Notes: generated by a model from the letters alone, not told the origin. DNA of 64,000 nt from Bradyrhizobium sp. 21 (GCF_023073335.1 NZ_JADPJG010000026.1:161955-225954); one strand, 5' to 3'; shown: positions 9,376-18,217, counted from the stretch's first letter. Numbers and translations are program-made.

Positions 9376-9780
9376 ATGAGGATGATTCTGGCGGTTGTCG
9401 CGGTGCTCTATTCAGCCTCCGCGTTTGCACAAGCCGACAAGCCACCACCGATGGTCGGGGACAAGCCGTTGGTGCAGGTCAAGCCCAAGGGGACCAAGGA
9501 GGGGACTAAAGCCGGTACCAAAGAGGCAGCGGCCAAGCCGGCCGCGGCGCCGAAAGGCAAGCCACAATCGATCGCGGCGCGGCTCCAGGCCTGCCTCGAC
9601 CTCGATGACGGCACCAAGGACCGGCTCAATTGCTACGACGCCGTGATCGCGCCGACGCCGAAGCCGAAGCCGGCGAAGGCCAAGGGCTACGCCGATTGCC
9701 GTTTCTTCAAGGAAGAGGACGAGCGGCTGGCCTGCTTCAACGGCTTCGCCGAGAGCATTCCGAAGCTGCCCAAGAGCTGA
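9376..9780 (+). CDS. Small secreted protein with paired Cys motif
   Basis: A 134-residue exported protein with a Sec signal peptide (1-17, ending ASAFA) and a Lys/Ala/Pro-rich linker (about 30-65). The mature end holds two copies of a C-x(n)-D-x-x-RL-x-C-[YF] motif: ACLDLDDGTKDRLNCYDA and DCRFFKEEDERLACFNGF. Four cysteines in two equal pairs suggest two disulfide hairpins in the periplasm. The motif resembles that of several small envelope proteins, but I cannot name a function. ATG 9376 is chosen over TTG 9367 for the signal peptide start. Confidence 0.7.
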   Translation: MRMILAVVAVLYSASAFAQADKPPPMVGDKPLVQVKPKGTKEGTKAGTKEAAAKPAAAPKGKPQSIAARLQACLDLDDGTKDRLNCYDAVIAPTPKPKPAKAKGYADCRFFKEEDERLACFNGFAESIPKLPKS

Positions 9781-9812
9781 GATCGCGACCTAAGCTCTAA
9801 AAGCCGGACGGG

Positions 9813-10060
9813 CTAGTCGCTGATCCGGCTCAGCACGGCCCGGAAGGCAACGCCTGGCACTTGCAGCGCGGTGCCTTCGAATTCCGCCGTGTCGCCGTCC
9901 TCACGGCCGGCGAGCGTCAGCGTGATCGGTCGAGGCAGGCAGCGCAGCCAAATGCCGGCCAACGCAATATCGGACCTTAGCGGCTTGATGCGGATGAAGC
10001 GGTGGCCGCCACGCGCGTCAGCGCGAGCGATGGCGTCGCTGACATCTTCACCAGCACGTC
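9813..10060 (-). pseudogene. Possible coding remnant beyond the hydrolase stop
   Basis: On the minus strand a frame shifted relative to the neighbouring hydrolase stays open through its stop codon and ends at TAG 9813-9815. Its last 60 or so residues (GGHRFIRIKPLRSD...ALQVPGVAFRAVLSRISD) have strong G/C third positions like true local genes. There is no ATG or GTG start in this frame. It may be the 3' remnant of a lost gene or a frameshifted tail. No family recognised. Confidence 0.3.
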
Positions 10061-11377
10061 CTTGAGCGGGTCCCGCGTCCAGGCGCGGGTCACGTAGTCG
10101 CGATGGGTGATGCCGTCGCCCGTCTCGACGAACACCACGCTGCCGGGACGCAAGGGGCCGTCCATGTCTTCGGAGACGCTGATGCCCTTCTGCCGCAGCA
10201 TGCTCATCAGCTCGCGGTCGCGTCGGGCGGTGTAGTGGGTGTAGGAGCTCACGAAGAAGCCGGAGCGGTGGCTTTCGATCCAGGACGCGAACTTGTCCAT
10301 TTCGCCATAGACGGCGTCGAGCAGGACGACGCCGCGGACGCGGTCGCTGATGCCGCCGACCTCGAGGCTCCAGGCCGTCGGCAGGAAGCCGCCGCTATAG
10401 CCGACGATCACGATCGGCATGTTGGCGAAGGCGCGCGCGCTGTTGGGATCACCGGTGAGGCGGGCCAGATGGTTGGCCGATTCTTCCATGAAGCGCTTGA
10501 GGCCGCCCGCCTGCCAGAATTTTCCGGCGCTGGAATCGGCGGCGTCGACCGCCATCTGCGGTGCCAGCAGGATGGCGTTGGCGCCGGAATCGGTGACCTG
10601 CTGCGGCACCAGCTGCCGGTCGCGCACGTCGCGCTCGAGTGTGGCGCCATTGCCGTGGAAGAACACCACGATCACGCCTGGCTTGCGCAGGTCGAAATGC
10701 TCCGGCACGTGCATCAGCACGCGGTTGTCGTTGTACGTCTCGTCCTGCCAGAACACGCGCCCGGAATAGCTGCGGTGGCCGCGGCGGTCGCCCTTGGAGA
10801 TATTGAGGAACGGCGCGTCGGAGGCGGGATTGTTACCGAAATAGGGGAAGGCTGACGACTTCATGCTGACGAGCGTCGTCATGTCTTCGCGCGGCGGACG
10901 CTGGTAGGGAGCCTGCGGGGCAAGCGAGGCGACCTTGTAGGGCGCCTGCTCAGGCTGTTGCTGCCCGGCGCGCTTGGGGGAGAAGTCCGACATCTGCCGT
11001 TGCAGGAAACCCTCGCTCGCGGACGGGAAGCGCTCCCCGAACTGCGGGGCAGGGAAGCGATCCTCGAACGTGTCGCCGCTTGTGACTTGCCGATTGGTCT
11101 TGGCGACGGTCTGATTGACCACCTGCACGTTGGCCTGTGAGTTCGCGGCGAGCGCCGCCGGATCGGGCGCCTTGCCGCATTGAACCAGCGTGAGCAACAG
11201 CGGCACCAAAGCCGAGATCAGGGCGAGACGGAGCGCACGACCGCGCAGACCGGACGTCGTCCGATCGGCACGAATGTCAGCTCTCAGTTTCGGAACGGCC
11301 CCGACCATCCACCCATGACCCCAAGTCATGACCACAAGCTCATCGGCAATCATTAAGGCAATTGAGCCGACGGGCAT
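9977..11377 (-). CDS. Secreted/anchored alpha/beta hydrolase
   Basis: Up to 466 residues. A hydrophobic N-terminal segment (LRLALISALVPLLLTLVQC) suggests export; the C after LVQ is not a canonical lipobox. A 130-residue low-complexity Pro/Gln/Ala linker precedes an alpha/beta-hydrolase core with the oxyanion-region FFHGNGATLERD and the nucleophile elbow GYSGGF. Substrate unknown; peptidoglycan, lipid and polyester esters are all possible. The start is uncertain: ATGs at 11377, 11353, 11329 and 11308 are all in frame, none with a good ribosome site, and the shortest still leaves the hydrophobic segment intact. Confidence 0.75.
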   Translation of the reverse strand: MPVGSIALMIADELVVMTWGHGWMVGAVPKLRADIRADRTTSGLRGRALRLALISALVPLLLTLVQCGKAPDPAALAANSQANVQVVNQTVAKTNRQVTSGDTFEDRFPAPQFGERFPSASEGFLQRQMSDFSPKRAGQQQPEQAPYKVASLAPQAPYQRPPREDMTTLVSMKSSAFPYFGNNPASDAPFLNISKGDRRGHRSYSGRVFWQDETYNDNRVLMHVPEHFDLRKPGVIVVFFHGNGATLERDVRDRQLVPQQVTDSGANAILLAPQMAVDAADSSAGKFWQAGGLKRFMEESANHLARLTGDPNSARAFANMPIVIVGYSGGFLPTAWSLEVGGISDRVRGVVLLDAVYGEMDKFASWIESHRSGFFVSSYTHYTARRDRELMSMLRQKGISVSEDMDGPLRPGSVVFVETGDGITHRDYVTRAWTRDPLKDVLVKMSATPSLALTRVAATASSASSR

Positions 11378-11637
11378 TTAGGTGACGTTAAGCGTCCGGA
11401 GAAACTTCCCCACATCCGGAACGCTTGAAAAGACCATGCAATCGTGTCGTGATTGTGGGGGAGGGAAGCGGGATTTCCCGGTGCTGACGCAGGTTTATTG
11501 CCCAGCACCGTGCATTAAAGGTGCCAAGCTACCTATTCCGCCCGCCTCATTTAACCCTTGTTAACCCTGCTTGAATTGACTGGACCAATCTGCACGATGC
11601 TTCCCACGAGGCGTGACGCCTGAGGTTAAGGACCCCG

Positions 11638-13005
11638 ATGACGGCATCAGATGCGGGAACCGCGCCCTGGACTGGCCGGCTGATCGGCGGCGGGTCCGGG
11701 GTCTCCGTTCTGGTCGCGACCGCCATCGTCGTTGCCGACATGATCGGGGTCGGTGTCTTCACCAGCCTTGGCTTCCAGGTCAAGGACATCCCGTCCGGCT
11801 TCTCCATCCTCTTGCTGTGGACCATCGGCGGCATCGTCGCGCTGTGCGGGGTGTTCTCCTATAGCGAGTTAGGGGCGATGTTTCCGCGCTCCAGCGGCGA
11901 GTACAATTTCCTCAGTCGTGCCTATCATCCCGCCTTCGGCTTTCTCGCCGGCTGGGTGTCGGCGACGGTTGGTTTTGCAGCACCCGTCGCGCTCGCCGCG
12001 ATGGCCTTCGGCGAATACGCCAAATCGGTCGTCCCCGATCTGCCTCCGATCCCGCTTGCCATCGCCGTGGTGTGGCTGGTCTCGCTCGTGCAACTGACCG
12101 GCGTCAGGCACTCCTCGACCTTCCAGTTGATCTCGACCATCCTGAAGGTCGTGCTGATCGTCGCCTTTCTGGTCGCCGGCTTCATCGTCGGCATGCCGCA
12201 AAAGGTCGCCTTCACGCCGCAGGCGGCCGATCTCGCGCATATCGTCAGCGCCCCCTTCGCGATCGGGCTGGTGTTCGTGATGTACTCGTTTTCGGGCTGG
12301 AATGCCGCGACCTACATCATCGGCGAGATGAACACGCCGCAGCAGAGCCTGCCGCGCGCGCTGCTTACGGGCACGCTGATCGTGCTGGTGCTGTACGTCG
12401 CGCTGAACGCGGTGTTTCTCTACTCGACCCCGGTCAGCGCGCTCGCCGGCCAGCTCGACGTCGCCAGCGTCGCCGGCAGCGCCATCTTCGGCAAGCTTGG
12501 CGGCCGGATCGTCGGCGCGATGATCTGCGTCGGCCTGATCTCCTCGATCAGCGCCATGATGTGGATCGGTCCGCGCGTGATGATGACGATGGGGGAGGAC
12601 ATTCCGGCCCTGCGCGTGTTCTCGCGCAAGTCGACGAGCGGCGCGCCGGCCTACGCCATCCTGTTTCAGCTCGCGGTCGCCAATCTGCTGCTGTTCACTC
12701 GCAGTTTCGAGGCGGTGCTCGACTTCATCCAGTTTGCGCTCTTGTTCTGCTCGTTCTTCACGGTCGCCGGCGTCATCAAGCTGCGCATCACCGATCCCGA
12801 TCTGCCGCGGCCCTATCGCGCCTGGGGATACCCGTTCACGCCGCTCGTTTTCCTGCTCGTGACCGCGTTCATGATGTATTATTTGTTGACCGAGCGGCCC
12901 GTGCAGTCGCTGTCGGGGATGCTCGTCATGCTCTCGGGCCTGTTGATTTATGCTGTTTTCCGCAGGCGGCCGGTCGCCGCTGGCAATTCATCACATCGCG
13001 AATAG
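11638..13005 (+). CDS. APC-family amino acid permease
   Basis: A 455-residue inner-membrane carrier with about 12 helices of the amino acid-polyamine-organocation family. The first helix carries the substrate-binding glycine stretch (VVADMIGVGVFTSLG, about 31-45), and later regions (FSYSELGAMFPRSSGEYNFL, GWNAATYIIGEM) are typical of APC permeases. It presumably imports or exchanges an amino acid. ATG 11638 follows AAGGA. A 260-base gap with no gene precedes it. The next gene starts 2 bases after its stop, so the two are probably co-transcribed. Confidence 0.88.
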   Translation: MTASDAGTAPWTGRLIGGGSGVSVLVATAIVVADMIGVGVFTSLGFQVKDIPSGFSILLLWTIGGIVALCGVFSYSELGAMFPRSSGEYNFLSRAYHPAFGFLAGWVSATVGFAAPVALAAMAFGEYAKSVVPDLPPIPLAIAVVWLVSLVQLTGVRHSSTFQLISTILKVVLIVAFLVAGFIVGMPQKVAFTPQAADLAHIVSAPFAIGLVFVMYSFSGWNAATYIIGEMNTPQQSLPRALLTGTLIVLVLYVALNAVFLYSTPVSALAGQLDVASVAGSAIFGKLGGRIVGAMICVGLISSISAMMWIGPRVMMTMGEDIPALRVFSRKSTSGAPAYAILFQLAVANLLLFTRSFEAVLDFIQFALLFCSFFTVAGVIKLRITDPDLPRPYRAWGYPFTPLVFLLVTAFMMYYLLTERPVQSLSGMLVMLSGLLIYAVFRRRPVAAGNSSHRE

Positions 13006-13007
13006 AC

Positions 13008-14216
13008 ATGTTTCGACCCATGAGAATTGCGGCCGTCGCTCTTGCCCTGCTGGCTGCGGCCATCTCGGCGGCGCGTGCCGCCGACGTCACTTTCGACGAT
13101 ACCGCGCGCTTCCTTGCGGGCATGCAGCCTTCGGCGGATTCGCCGCTGACGCCGCTGACAAAGGACCCCGGCTGGCAGCGCCACGCAAAATTCTTCGACG
13201 GCGCCTTCGCCCAGCTCGAGCAGCGGCAGCTTTCGAAGATCCGCAGTTGGGCCGACGTCAATCTGGCGGCGCCCAGGCCGACCATGTTCTATTTGTTCAG
13301 CGGCCCCGACTTCCTCTACGCCAATGCCTTTTATTCCAAGGCCAGCACCTACGTGCTCGGCGCGCTGGAGCCGGTCGGCGCCGTACCCGACCTGACACGG
13401 CTGCCGCGCGGTTCGGTCGGCGCCGCGCTCTACAATGTCGAGCGATCGCTCGGTTCGATCCTGAGTTTTTCCTTCTTCATCACCAAGCAAATGAAGGTCG
13501 ACCTGCACACCAACCAGGTCAACGGCACCTTGCCGATCCTCTACGTCTTCCTCGTCCGCTCCGGCAAGATCATCCGCAATGTCGAGATGGTCGCACTCGA
13601 CGACAAGGGCGGAATACATGTCGGCAACGACAATCCGGGACCGAACGCGACGCGTGGCACCCGCATCACCTTCGCCGGCAGCGACGGCGAAGCGCGCACG
13701 CTGTATTATTTCTCGACCGATCTCTCCAATTCAGGTGCGCGCGCGGCCGGATTCCTGAAGTTCTGCGAGACGCTCGGCCCCGGCAACAGCTTGATCAAGA
13801 GTGCGTCCTATCTCTTGCACTCCGGCAACTTCACCGTCGCGCGCGACTGGTTGCTCGCCAACAGCGCGACCATCGTTCAGGACGATTCCGGCATTCCGCT
13901 TGCGAACTACAATGCGCGGCAATGGCGGTTCTTCCCGTTCGGCCGCTATCTCGGGCCGATCGGTGAATTCCCCGGCCGCTATCAGGAGCGCTACGCCGCT
14001 CTGTTCACGCGCGCCCAGCCGATCGATTTCGGTGTCGGCTATCGCTGGCGGATGCACGAGTCGAACGTGCTGCTGTCGGTGAAGGTGCCGGGGACCGAGA
14101 CGGCGCCGGTTGCGGAGACCACGTCGTCGGCCGAGCCGCCGCCAAAACCGCCGCGTCCGAAGCGGCCACGTCCGCCTGACCCGCCACCGCCCGGACGCTT
14201 TTTCTGGTCCCGCTAG
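13008..14216 (+). CDS. Secreted protein of unknown function, Pro-rich tail
   Basis: A 402-residue protein with a Sec signal peptide (MRIAAVALALLAAAISAARA, cleaved before ADV). The body (about 30-350) is a globular region without recognised motifs and with a single cysteine (KFCETLG). The last 35 residues are Pro/Lys/Arg-rich (PPKPPRPKRPRPPDPPPP) and could contact the envelope or a partner. It starts 2 bases after the permease stop, which suggests translational coupling and a possible shared role. ATG 13008 and ATG 13020 are both possible starts. Confidence 0.72.
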   Translation: MFRPMRIAAVALALLAAAISAARAADVTFDDTARFLAGMQPSADSPLTPLTKDPGWQRHAKFFDGAFAQLEQRQLSKIRSWADVNLAAPRPTMFYLFSGPDFLYANAFYSKASTYVLGALEPVGAVPDLTRLPRGSVGAALYNVERSLGSILSFSFFITKQMKVDLHTNQVNGTLPILYVFLVRSGKIIRNVEMVALDDKGGIHVGNDNPGPNATRGTRITFAGSDGEARTLYYFSTDLSNSGARAAGFLKFCETLGPGNSLIKSASYLLHSGNFTVARDWLLANSATIVQDDSGIPLANYNARQWRFFPFGRYLGPIGEFPGRYQERYAALFTRAQPIDFGVGYRWRMHESNVLLSVKVPGTETAPVAETTSSAEPPPKPPRPKRPRPPDPPPPGRFFWSR

Positions 14217-14237
14217 GCCAAGGACTGAAGTCCGGCG

Positions 14238-14798
14238 TCACACCGGGCTCTGGGCCACAACCACCAGCACCTCGGCCTTCTGCCGGCCGAGGCTCCTGAC
14301 CTCATGCGGGGTCTCACCTGAAAAATAAAGGCAGTCGCCCTTGCCAAGCGTCAGCTCCTCGCCGTCGAGCTTGATCGCGATCTTGCCGTTGATGACGAAC
14401 AGCAACTCCTCGCCCGCGTGCGAGGCGCGCGTCGCCGCCTTGTGCGGCGGGCTCAGGAGGAAGGGCTCCATCATCTTGCGGGTGCGGCCGGTTGCCAGCG
14501 GCACCACGCCAAAGGTGTCCTGAAACAGCGGGACATTGCCGCCTTCGCGGCGAAACAGCGTGTAGCGCGGCGCGGGCTCGGCGTTCGGATCGAAGAAGTT
14601 CGCAACATTGACCTCGAGGGCCGCGGCCATCCGCAGCAGGGCGGCGAGCGAGGGGATCTTGAGGTTGCGCTCAACCAGCGAGATGTAGCCGCGCGTGAGG
14701 TCGCTCTGCCTGGCGAGTTGGTCCAGCGTCAGGCCCTTGGCAATCCGCGCCTGACGGATATTGGCTCCGACCGCGGTCGCTTTGCTGACGTCAAGCAC
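14238..14798 (-). CDS. XRE-family regulator with cupin sensor
   Basis: A 186-residue one-component regulator. Residues about 12-66 are an XRE helix-turn-helix (IRQARIAKGLTLDQLARQSD...YISLVERN); about 110-180 form a small cupin barrel (HAGEELLFVINGKIAIKLDG, YFSGETPHEVRS) that normally binds the effector. GTG 14798 is the start, with GGGAG 8 bases upstream. It is divergent from the MHS-type carrier at 15154. This family commonly regulates uptake and catabolic genes next to it, so the carrier and the two genes after it are its likely targets. Confidence 0.88.
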   Translation of the reverse strand: MLDVSKATAVGANIRQARIAKGLTLDQLARQSDLTRGYISLVERNLKIPSLAALLRMAAALEVNVANFFDPNAEPAPRYTLFRREGGNVPLFQDTFGVVPLATGRTRKMMEPFLLSPPHKAATRASHAGEELLFVINGKIAIKLDGEELTLGKGDCLYFSGETPHEVRSLGRQKAEVLVVVAQSPV

Positions 14799-15153
14799 GC
14801 ATGAGTCTCCCGAACTGCTGATGCCCCTTGTGCAACAGATGCAGCCCGACTGCCAGTCCGGCGGGCGCGGGGTCCGTTCCGGCCGCTCTCAAATGTATTC
14901 TAAAGGAAAACTAGTGCGCAAAAATTTCGAGCAGAGCCGCAGATATTGTAAGCAGATGTGCTGGTATATCGATTAAAATAGCGGAAATATAGGGCATTTA
15001 CAGCGTAATGCCGCGATCGGGGGCATTTGCCGCGTTCCGCGGCGTTGATTTCTGTTGGTAAACATGATCGATTTTTACCGTCGCGGCTGCCGATGGGCGC
15101 CACGGCCGGAACCAACTGCTTTTCCCAGGCGCCGGTACCTTTTGGAGAGATCG
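14799..15153. promoter_or_regulatory. Shared divergent promoter region
   Basis: A 355-base gap between the XRE-cupin gene and the MFS carrier with a markedly AT-rich core (about 14890-15000) in otherwise GC-rich DNA, as expected for back-to-back promoters. A perfect inverted repeat GCCGCG-TTC-CGCGGC at 15029-15043 is a candidate operator. No gene is seen here. Confidence 0.45.
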
Positions 15154-16467
15154 ATGACCGTAGCGGACGACGTAGCCCTGAACGTAACGCCGGATGAAAC
15201 GGCGAGCTTGCGACGGATCGTGTGGTCCAGTGTGATCGGCACCGCGGTCGAATGGTATGACTTCCTCATCTACGGCACGGCGACCGCGCTGGTGTTTAAC
15301 AAGGTCTTCTTCGCCGCCGGCAATCCCACGCTCGCCACGATCGCCGCGTTCGGCACCTATGCAGTCGGATTTCTGGCGCGGCCGCTCGGCGCTGCGATCT
15401 TCGGTCATTACGGCGATCGGGTCGGCCGCAAGGCAATGCTTGCAATCACGATCATGGTGATGGGCATCGGCACCTTCCTGATCGGCCTGCTTCCGACCTA
15501 CCAGCAGATCGGCATCGCCGCGCCTCTGCTGCTGATCGGCCTGCGCTTCCTCCAGGGCATCGGCCTCGGTGGCGAATGGGGCGGCGCGGTGCTGATGGTG
15601 GTGGAGAACTGTCCGACCCACCGCCGCGGCCTGCTCGGCAGCATGGTGCAGGTCGGCAATCCCATCGGCAATCTCGCCGCGATCGGCATGTTTGCGCTGG
15701 TGGCGAGCCTGCCGGAAAGCGACTTCATGGCCTATGGCTGGCGCATTCCCTTCCTGCTCTCCGTCCTCCTCGTCGGTGTCGGCCTCTACATCCGTCTCAA
15801 CATGGAGGAGACCGCGGCCTTCCGTCAGGTCCAGGCCAAGAAGGACGTTGCGAAGCTGCCGCTGGTCGAGATCTTCAGACACCACCGCAGGCCGTTCTTC
15901 ACCGCGGTCGGGCTCAAGATCTCCGAGATCGCCTATGCCAGCATCGGCGGGGTGTTCGTGATGTCCTACGCCACGGCCAATCTCGGCCTTTCGCGCACCG
16001 TGGTGCTGAACGGTGCCTTCGCCGCCTCGCTGGTTGCGCTGGTCGCCATTCCCTTGTTCGGCTGGCTGTCCGACATCGTCGGCCGCAAGCCGATGTTCTA
16101 CGCGAGCTGCCTGTTCTCGGCGCTGTTTGCCTTCCCGCTGTTCTGGCTGCTCGACAGCCGCGATCCCACCATCGTCATCTGCACCATCGTGGTCGCGATC
16201 ACCTTCGGCCAGATGGTGATGTTCGGCATCGGCGCGCCCTGGTACTCCGAGCTGTTCTCCGCACGGCTGCGCTATAGCGGTGCCTCGCTCGGGTTTCAGG
16301 TCGGTGCGGCGATCAGCGGCGGGTTGACGCCGCTGATCGCGGCGTCTCTGATGGCCTGGAGCGGCGGTGCCACCTGGCCGGTCTCGCTGCTGCTGATCGC
16401 CTGCGCTGCCGTCACCGCGACCGCGACCAGTTTCGCGCCGGAGATGGCGAACAAGGAACTGACCTGA
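15154..16467 (+). CDS. MFS metabolite:H+ symporter (MHS/ShiA-ProP type)
   Basis: A 437-residue, 12-helix importer. The opening SVIGTAVEWYDFLIYGTATAL is the signature of the metabolite:H+ symporter family (shikimate, alpha-ketoglutarate, proline/betaine carriers). The family loop GHYGDRVGRKAML and the GLGGEWGGAVLMVVEN stretch are present. Substrate is likely a small organic acid or betaine. Start ATG 15154 has a GGAGAGA site; the frame extends to 15055 but the upstream codons lack a signal. A strong hairpin follows before the next gene. Confidence 0.9.
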   Translation: MTVADDVALNVTPDETASLRRIVWSSVIGTAVEWYDFLIYGTATALVFNKVFFAAGNPTLATIAAFGTYAVGFLARPLGAAIFGHYGDRVGRKAMLAITIMVMGIGTFLIGLLPTYQQIGIAAPLLLIGLRFLQGIGLGGEWGGAVLMVVENCPTHRRGLLGSMVQVGNPIGNLAAIGMFALVASLPESDFMAYGWRIPFLLSVLLVGVGLYIRLNMEETAAFRQVQAKKDVAKLPLVEIFRHHRRPFFTAVGLKISEIAYASIGGVFVMSYATANLGLSRTVVLNGAFAASLVALVAIPLFGWLSDIVGRKPMFYASCLFSALFAFPLFWLLDSRDPTIVICTIVVAITFGQMVMFGIGAPWYSELFSARLRYSGASLGFQVGAAISGGLTPLIAASLMAWSGGATWPVSLLLIACAAVTATATSFAPEMANKELT

Positions 16468-16473
16468 TGCCGC

Positions 16474-16498
16474 GGCGCGCCGCTGCTGGCGGCGCGCC
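16474..16498 (+). terminator. Intercistronic GC hairpin
   Basis: GGCGCGCCGC (16474-16483) and GCGGCGCGCC (16489-16498) form a perfect 10-base stem with a TGCTG loop, 7 bases after the MFS stop and 24 bases before the MOSC start. There is no T-run, so it may act as a partial terminator or a processing/stability element that lowers expression of the two downstream genes. Confidence 0.6.
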
Positions 16499-16521
16499 CT
16501 CGCTTCTCAAGGGGAATTGTC

Positions 16522-17043
16522 ATGCTCGATATCACCAGCGCCCACTCGGCGCAGAATGCAACGCAGCCCGGCTGGACCGGCGTGGTCCGGTTCCTTCATT
16601 TTACTCCGCGCGCGTTCCTGCCGATGCGCGGAGTGGAATCGCTGTCTCTCGTCGCCGGTCGGGGGATCGAAGGCGATCGCTACATGATCGGCAGCGAACA
16701 AGGCTTCTACTCGCACAAGCCGGAAGAGGGCCGTCAGGTCACTCTGTTCGAGCTCGAGACGCTGGTCGCGTTGAAGCGCGATGCCGGTATCGCGCTCGGC
16801 CCGGAAGAACACAGGCGCAACGTGACGGTCGAGGGCGTGCCGTTGAACCATTTGGTTGGCCGCCAATTCTGGCTGGGCGAGACTTTGCTGGAAGCCACCC
16901 GGCTGTCGGTGCCGTGCCGGCATATCGAGGAGATCACCGGCAAGGCGATCTTCGATCCCTTGATCAACCGCTCGGGCCTCAACTGCAAGATCCTGCAAGG
17001 CGGGGTGGTGAGGGTTGGCGACACGGTGCGGAACGCGGCATGA
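16522..17043 (+). CDS. MOSC-domain protein (YiiM-like)
   Basis: A 173-residue stand-alone MOSC domain, the fold found at the C-terminus of molybdenum-cofactor sulfurases and in mARC/YcbX/YiiM N-reductases. The conserved cysteine that ligands Mo in active members is present as C132 in LSVPCRHIEE; the GRGIEGDRY and EEHRRNVTVEG segments are also typical. Family members reduce N-hydroxylated compounds when given an electron-transfer partner. Its stop overlaps the start of the next gene (ATGA), a flavin/2Fe-2S reductase, making that the obvious partner. GGGGAATTGTC precedes ATG 16522. Confidence 0.88.
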   Translation: MLDITSAHSAQNATQPGWTGVVRFLHFTPRAFLPMRGVESLSLVAGRGIEGDRYMIGSEQGFYSHKPEEGRQVTLFELETLVALKRDAGIALGPEEHRRNVTVEGVPLNHLVGRQFWLGETLLEATRLSVPCRHIEEITGKAIFDPLINRSGLNCKILQGGVVRVGDTVRNAA

Positions 17044-17996
17044 AGGCGCGCCCGATTACGACAGTCAGGACGATTGTCGCCGGCGTCGAAGAGGCTGGCG
17101 CGGGAACCAAGCTCTTTACGCTGGTCGATCCTGATCATTGGGCGCTGCCCCCGTTTCGGCCCGGCGCGCACATCGATCTGCACCTGCCGAACGGACTCGT
17201 CCGGACCTATTCCCTGTGCAACGAGCCCGCCGACAACGCGCGCTACGTCATCGCGGTCAAGCGCGAGGCGGAGGGGCGCGGCGGCTCGCGCGCACTTCAC
17301 GATGATATCGAAATTGGCGACGTCATCGGCGTCTCGCTGCCGCGTGGCGGACTGGCGTCCGGCGCGGATATCGTGCGCTACGTATTCGTCGCGGGTGGCA
17401 TCGGTGTGACGCCGTTCCTGTCGATGGCGCGGCATCTCGTGCAGACGAGCGATGCCGACTTTTTGCTGCATCTGATCGTGCGCGAGGAGGTGCCGTTAGC
17501 TGTGCGTCTCGCGCCGCTGATCGACGCTGGCCGTGTCGTCGTGCATCGCACGTCTCGCACGGGGCGTCCGGATCTCGCGTCACTGGTGGGGGAGGCCGGC
17601 GCGCAGACGATGGTTGCTTGCTGCGGGCCGGAGACCATGATCGGCGATTTCGAGCGGCTGACCGCCGCGTGGCCCGCAGCCAACGTCCACATCGAGCGCT
17701 TCGTCGCGCCACAGCCGGTCATCGATCCCGACGCTAAGCCGTTTACGCTGTTGCTAGCGCGCACGGGGACCGAAATCCAGGTCCGCGCCGGCCAGACCAT
17801 GCTGGCCGCCTTGCAGGAAGGGGGTATCGAGATCGCGACCTCGTGCTGCGGCGGCATCTGCGGCGCCTGCAAGGTCGGCTGGATCGAGGGCAAGCCCGCC
17901 CACCGCGACCGGATTCTGTCGCCCTACGAACGCGAGCGTTATCTCATGGTTTGCGTCGCCGGATCCGACGCCGATCGGCTGGTGCTGGACCTCTAA
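17040..17996 (+). CDS. VanB/PDR-type flavin and 2Fe-2S oxidoreductase
   Basis: A 318-residue class IA-type reductase that passes electrons from NAD(P)H through flavin to a plant-type ferredoxin domain. RTYS (55-58) is the FMN-binding motif, VFVAGGIGVTPFLSM (about 116-129) the nucleotide-binding region, and the C-terminal ferredoxin domain has cysteines C269, C274, C277 and C305 (C-x4-C-x2-C...C). Such reductases usually serve Rieske oxygenases, but no oxygenase is encoded nearby; the gene is translationally coupled to the MOSC gene instead. Length is normal for the family. Confidence 0.92.
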   Translation: MKARPITTVRTIVAGVEEAGAGTKLFTLVDPDHWALPPFRPGAHIDLHLPNGLVRTYSLCNEPADNARYVIAVKREAEGRGGSRALHDDIEIGDVIGVSLPRGGLASGADIVRYVFVAGGIGVTPFLSMARHLVQTSDADFLLHLIVREEVPLAVRLAPLIDAGRVVVHRTSRTGRPDLASLVGEAGAQTMVACCGPETMIGDFERLTAAWPAANVHIERFVAPQPVIDPDAKPFTLLLARTGTEIQVRAGQTMLAALQEGGIEIATSCCGGICGACKVGWIEGKPAHRDRILSPYERERYLMVCVAGSDADRLVLDL

Positions 17997-18004
17997 ACCG
18001 CGGT

Positions 18005-18217
18005 CTACCAGTGCACGCTCTGGCTCGGCACGATGAACGCTGTCGTGCTTGCAGGCGTGGCCAAGCTGGTCGCGAGATACCAGCCGGAGCCTACCACGAG
18101 CGCCAGCAGTGCGAGCATCGCGAGCACATCGATGGTTCTGGGGTCGTGGTGCCCCCTACGACTGAGAGTTGCCGGCCCAAGCCTGAAGTGAAAATGAGGG
18201 CTGATTTTCCAGCGCAT
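18005..18217 (-). CDS. Possible small single-TM protein
   Basis: Up to 70 residues, with one clear hydrophobic segment near the C-terminus (VLAMLALLALVVGSGWYLATSL) and a short tail ending SQSVHW. The start is uncertain: the region before RTIDVLAM has no good ribosome site and an internal GTG or ATG may be used, giving about 40 residues. It is convergent with the reductase gene. The hydrophobic pattern is the only support. Confidence 0.35.
   Translation of the reverse strand: MRWKISPHFHFRLGPATLSRRGHHDPRTIDVLAMLALLALVVGSGWYLATSLATPASTTAFIVPSQSVHW

Noticed and set aside
8057..9448. A 463-codon minus-strand frame over the MFS gene
   Set aside because: Arg/Gln-rich shadow without hydrophobic pattern, motif or ribosome site.
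12072..13007. In-frame extension of the 13008 gene into the permease
   Set aside because: The signal peptide at 13008-13080 marks the real start; the extension is a shifted reading of the permease.
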